Shown here piece after piece: positions 6,375 to 7,549 of a stretch of 7,549 nt of DNA. A model generated the notes under the pieces. That model was not told where the DNA came from, made no database searches, and was given only the letters and a program-made list of their open reading frames with translations. Source of the DNA: Helicobacteraceae bacterium UBA6016 (GTDB lineage Bacteria > Campylobacterota > Campylobacteria > Campylobacterales > UBA6016); assembly GCA_002428055.1 (NCBI GenBank), contig DIZY01000122.1, positions 6,429 through 13,977 of the forward strand. The letters run 5' to 3'. Each line of letters begins with the position of its first letter. Position 1 is the first letter of the stretch. The position numbers and the translations under genes are program-made.

Positions 6375-7541
6375 TTATTTACACGCCTCAATAAAATCGA
6401 TCAAAGTGTCTATATTCTCATTGTATGACAACTTGCGCTTAACCTCTCTTATATTTTCTTTCCATTTGGTAAGATTTTCGGCAATAAGATAATCTTGTAT
6501 TTTAGAAATTTCATCCCATGGCACGGCAATTCCTATGTTGTATTTTTCCACAAGCGACGCCATAAATTTTGTCTCTTTGGAGATAATTATAGGAATTTCT
6601 GCTTCAATGTATGCCATTATCTTAGAAAAACCACCTTTTTGGTAGTAATCTATATTTTCGACGCCCTCGGCTGCAAAATCAAAAAGCACAACACCAAAAT
6701 CATAATCACATAGCTTGTGCGGCAACTCAAAAATAGACAGAGCGCCATTGTATGAGTAAAGCTCGTTTTCATACGATGTATAATATCTCTTCTCAAAACC
6801 AGTTTTGTCATAAGCATTAAATACATCAAACTTAAAGCCAAAAGAATTAATTTTTTTTGCCACCTCTAAAATAGTTGAATGATGTCCAAAATTTGGGTCA
6901 CCTTCGTCGCCGACAAGTCCTCCTGCATATACAAATGCAAAGTCGCGCGAATACTCTCTTTTTCGCTCCACAACAACGGCGCCATCACAATAATCAGCAA
7001 ATTGGATGTAGGCTTTTGGGCTATACTTTTCTATATTATTTTTTGCCAAATCCAAATGTTCTTTGAAAATAACTCCACTACTATAGCGCCACAAGATCTC
7101 TTCAGCCAAAAGCTCATTGTCTGCATCGCAAAACTTACTAAGCTCGTCCCTACTCTCAAAAGCGCTACTTAAAATATCAATAAACAGCGCAAATGCCGGA
7201 ATATTTGAATACAAAGTAGTGACTGCGCCGAGTGAATTCCAATATATGCCGTTAATCGTTAGAATGCAACCTTTTTCAAGTTTGGCGACGCTATCAATAA
7301 TCTCGGCGGGGGAGTCAAAAAGCTTAATATCAAAATAATCGGAAAAATCCAATATATCCAATGATTGTATTTTTGAGCTTGAGGTTAGGATTGTTATATC
7401 AAAGTGTTGAGCTAGAAACTTAATAATTTTTAGATGATTTAGTCCCATGGAGTTGCTAACAATCGTGAGCGGGTTGTGCAAAGCGTTTATGTCATCCGAA
7501 ACGCTATTTGTCTGCCTGTGAGGCATTATATAGTTTGCCAA
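6375..7541 (-). CDS. Divergent GT-B-like glycosyltransferase, 5' end uncertain
   Basis: This is probably a cytoplasmic sugar transferase with a two-domain GT-B fold; donor and acceptor are unknown. As numbered from a TTG at 7541 it has 388 residues. The N-terminal half opens with a beta strand (LTIVSNS, about residues 25-31) and a helix. The second half begins with FVYAGGL (203-209), the usual start of a GT-B C-terminal domain. It then carries GGFSKIMAYIEAEIPIIIS (303-321), which resembles the nucleotide-sugar-binding segment 'KxxEYxxxGxPVI' of GT4-like enzymes, followed by KYNIGIAV (333-340). No clean E-x7-E motif is visible. No signal peptide or membrane segment is seen. The start is unsettled: the frame stays open to the window edge, TTG 7541 has no visible ribosome site in the few bases upstream, and ATG at 7526 (residue 6) overlaps a TAA of another frame (TAATG), which would suit coupling to an upstream gene. 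It is the first gene visible here, 34 nt before the first methyltransferase. The glycosyltransferase role is inferred from local motifs only. Confidence 0.6.
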   Translation of the reverse strand: MANYIMPHRQTNSVSDDINALHNPLTIVSNSMGLNHLKIIKFLAQHFDITILTSSSKIQSLDILDFSDYFDIKLFDSPAEIIDSVAKLEKGCILTINGIYWNSLGAVTTLYSNIPAFALFIDILSSAFESRDELSKFCDADNELLAEEILWRYSSGVIFKEHLDLAKNNIEKYSPKAYIQFADYCDGAVVVERKREYSRDFAFVYAGGLVGDEGDPNFGHHSTILEVAKKINSFGFKFDVFNAYDKTGFEKRYYTSYENELYSYNGALSIFELPHKLCDYDFGVVLFDFAAEGVENIDYYQKGGFSKIMAYIEAEIPIIISKETKFMASLVEKYNIGIAVPWDEISKIQDYLIAENLTKWKENIREVKRKLSYNENIDTLIDFIEACK

Positions 7542-7549
7542 ATTAGCAT

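Noticed and set aside
6650..7338. Short frames on both strands within the GT-B-like gene
   Set aside because: They are out of frame with, or opposite to, a long continuous frame with plausible domain structure.

Overview
The window is a dense, fully coding stretch with seven genes, all on the minus strand and read from high to low coordinates. There is no RNA gene, mobile element, CRISPR array, long non-coding gap or convincing terminator. Base composition is AT-rich, Shine-Dalgarno sites are visible (AAGGA, GAGGAG, AGGGAG), and several starts are GTG or TTG, so this is a bacterial chromosome segment. Codon use and gene style would fit a Campylobacterota member or a similar low-to-moderate GC, anaerobe-type bacterium, but nothing in the sequence fixes the taxon and this is a weak inference.

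In transcription order the genes are: a divergent GT-B-type glycosyltransferase-like protein (7541 to 6375; its 5' end may lie outside the window); two adjacent FkbM-family SAM methyltransferases, each with an extra N-terminal Rossmann-like domain (6340 to 5234 and 5192 to 4191); a GT2 glycosyltransferase (4185 to 3271); a radical SAM enzyme with a C-terminal auxiliary-cluster-like cysteine set (3274 to 2054); a second GT2 glycosyltransferase (2064 to 955); and a UDP-glucuronate decarboxylase, i.e. UDP-xylose synthase (955 to 14). The last four form a tight chain: a 5-nt gap before the first GT2, then overlaps of 4, 11 and 1 nt, with start codons embedded in the preceding gene. The first three genes are separated by gaps of 34 and 41 nt. 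Everything looks like part of one operon that starts upstream of the window and probably continues downstream of it.

The gene set suggests a locus for a surface glycan (O-antigen, capsule or protein-linked glycan). UDP-xylose would come from the decarboxylase, up to three glycosyltransferases would assemble sugars, two FkbM enzymes would O-methylate the product, and a radical SAM enzyme would carry out an unknown radical modification. No polymerase, flippase, UDP-glucose dehydrogenase or transporter is in view, so the window is an internal piece of a larger locus. The most unusual part is the radical SAM gene translationally locked between two GT2 genes. Its substrate cannot be read from the sequence.
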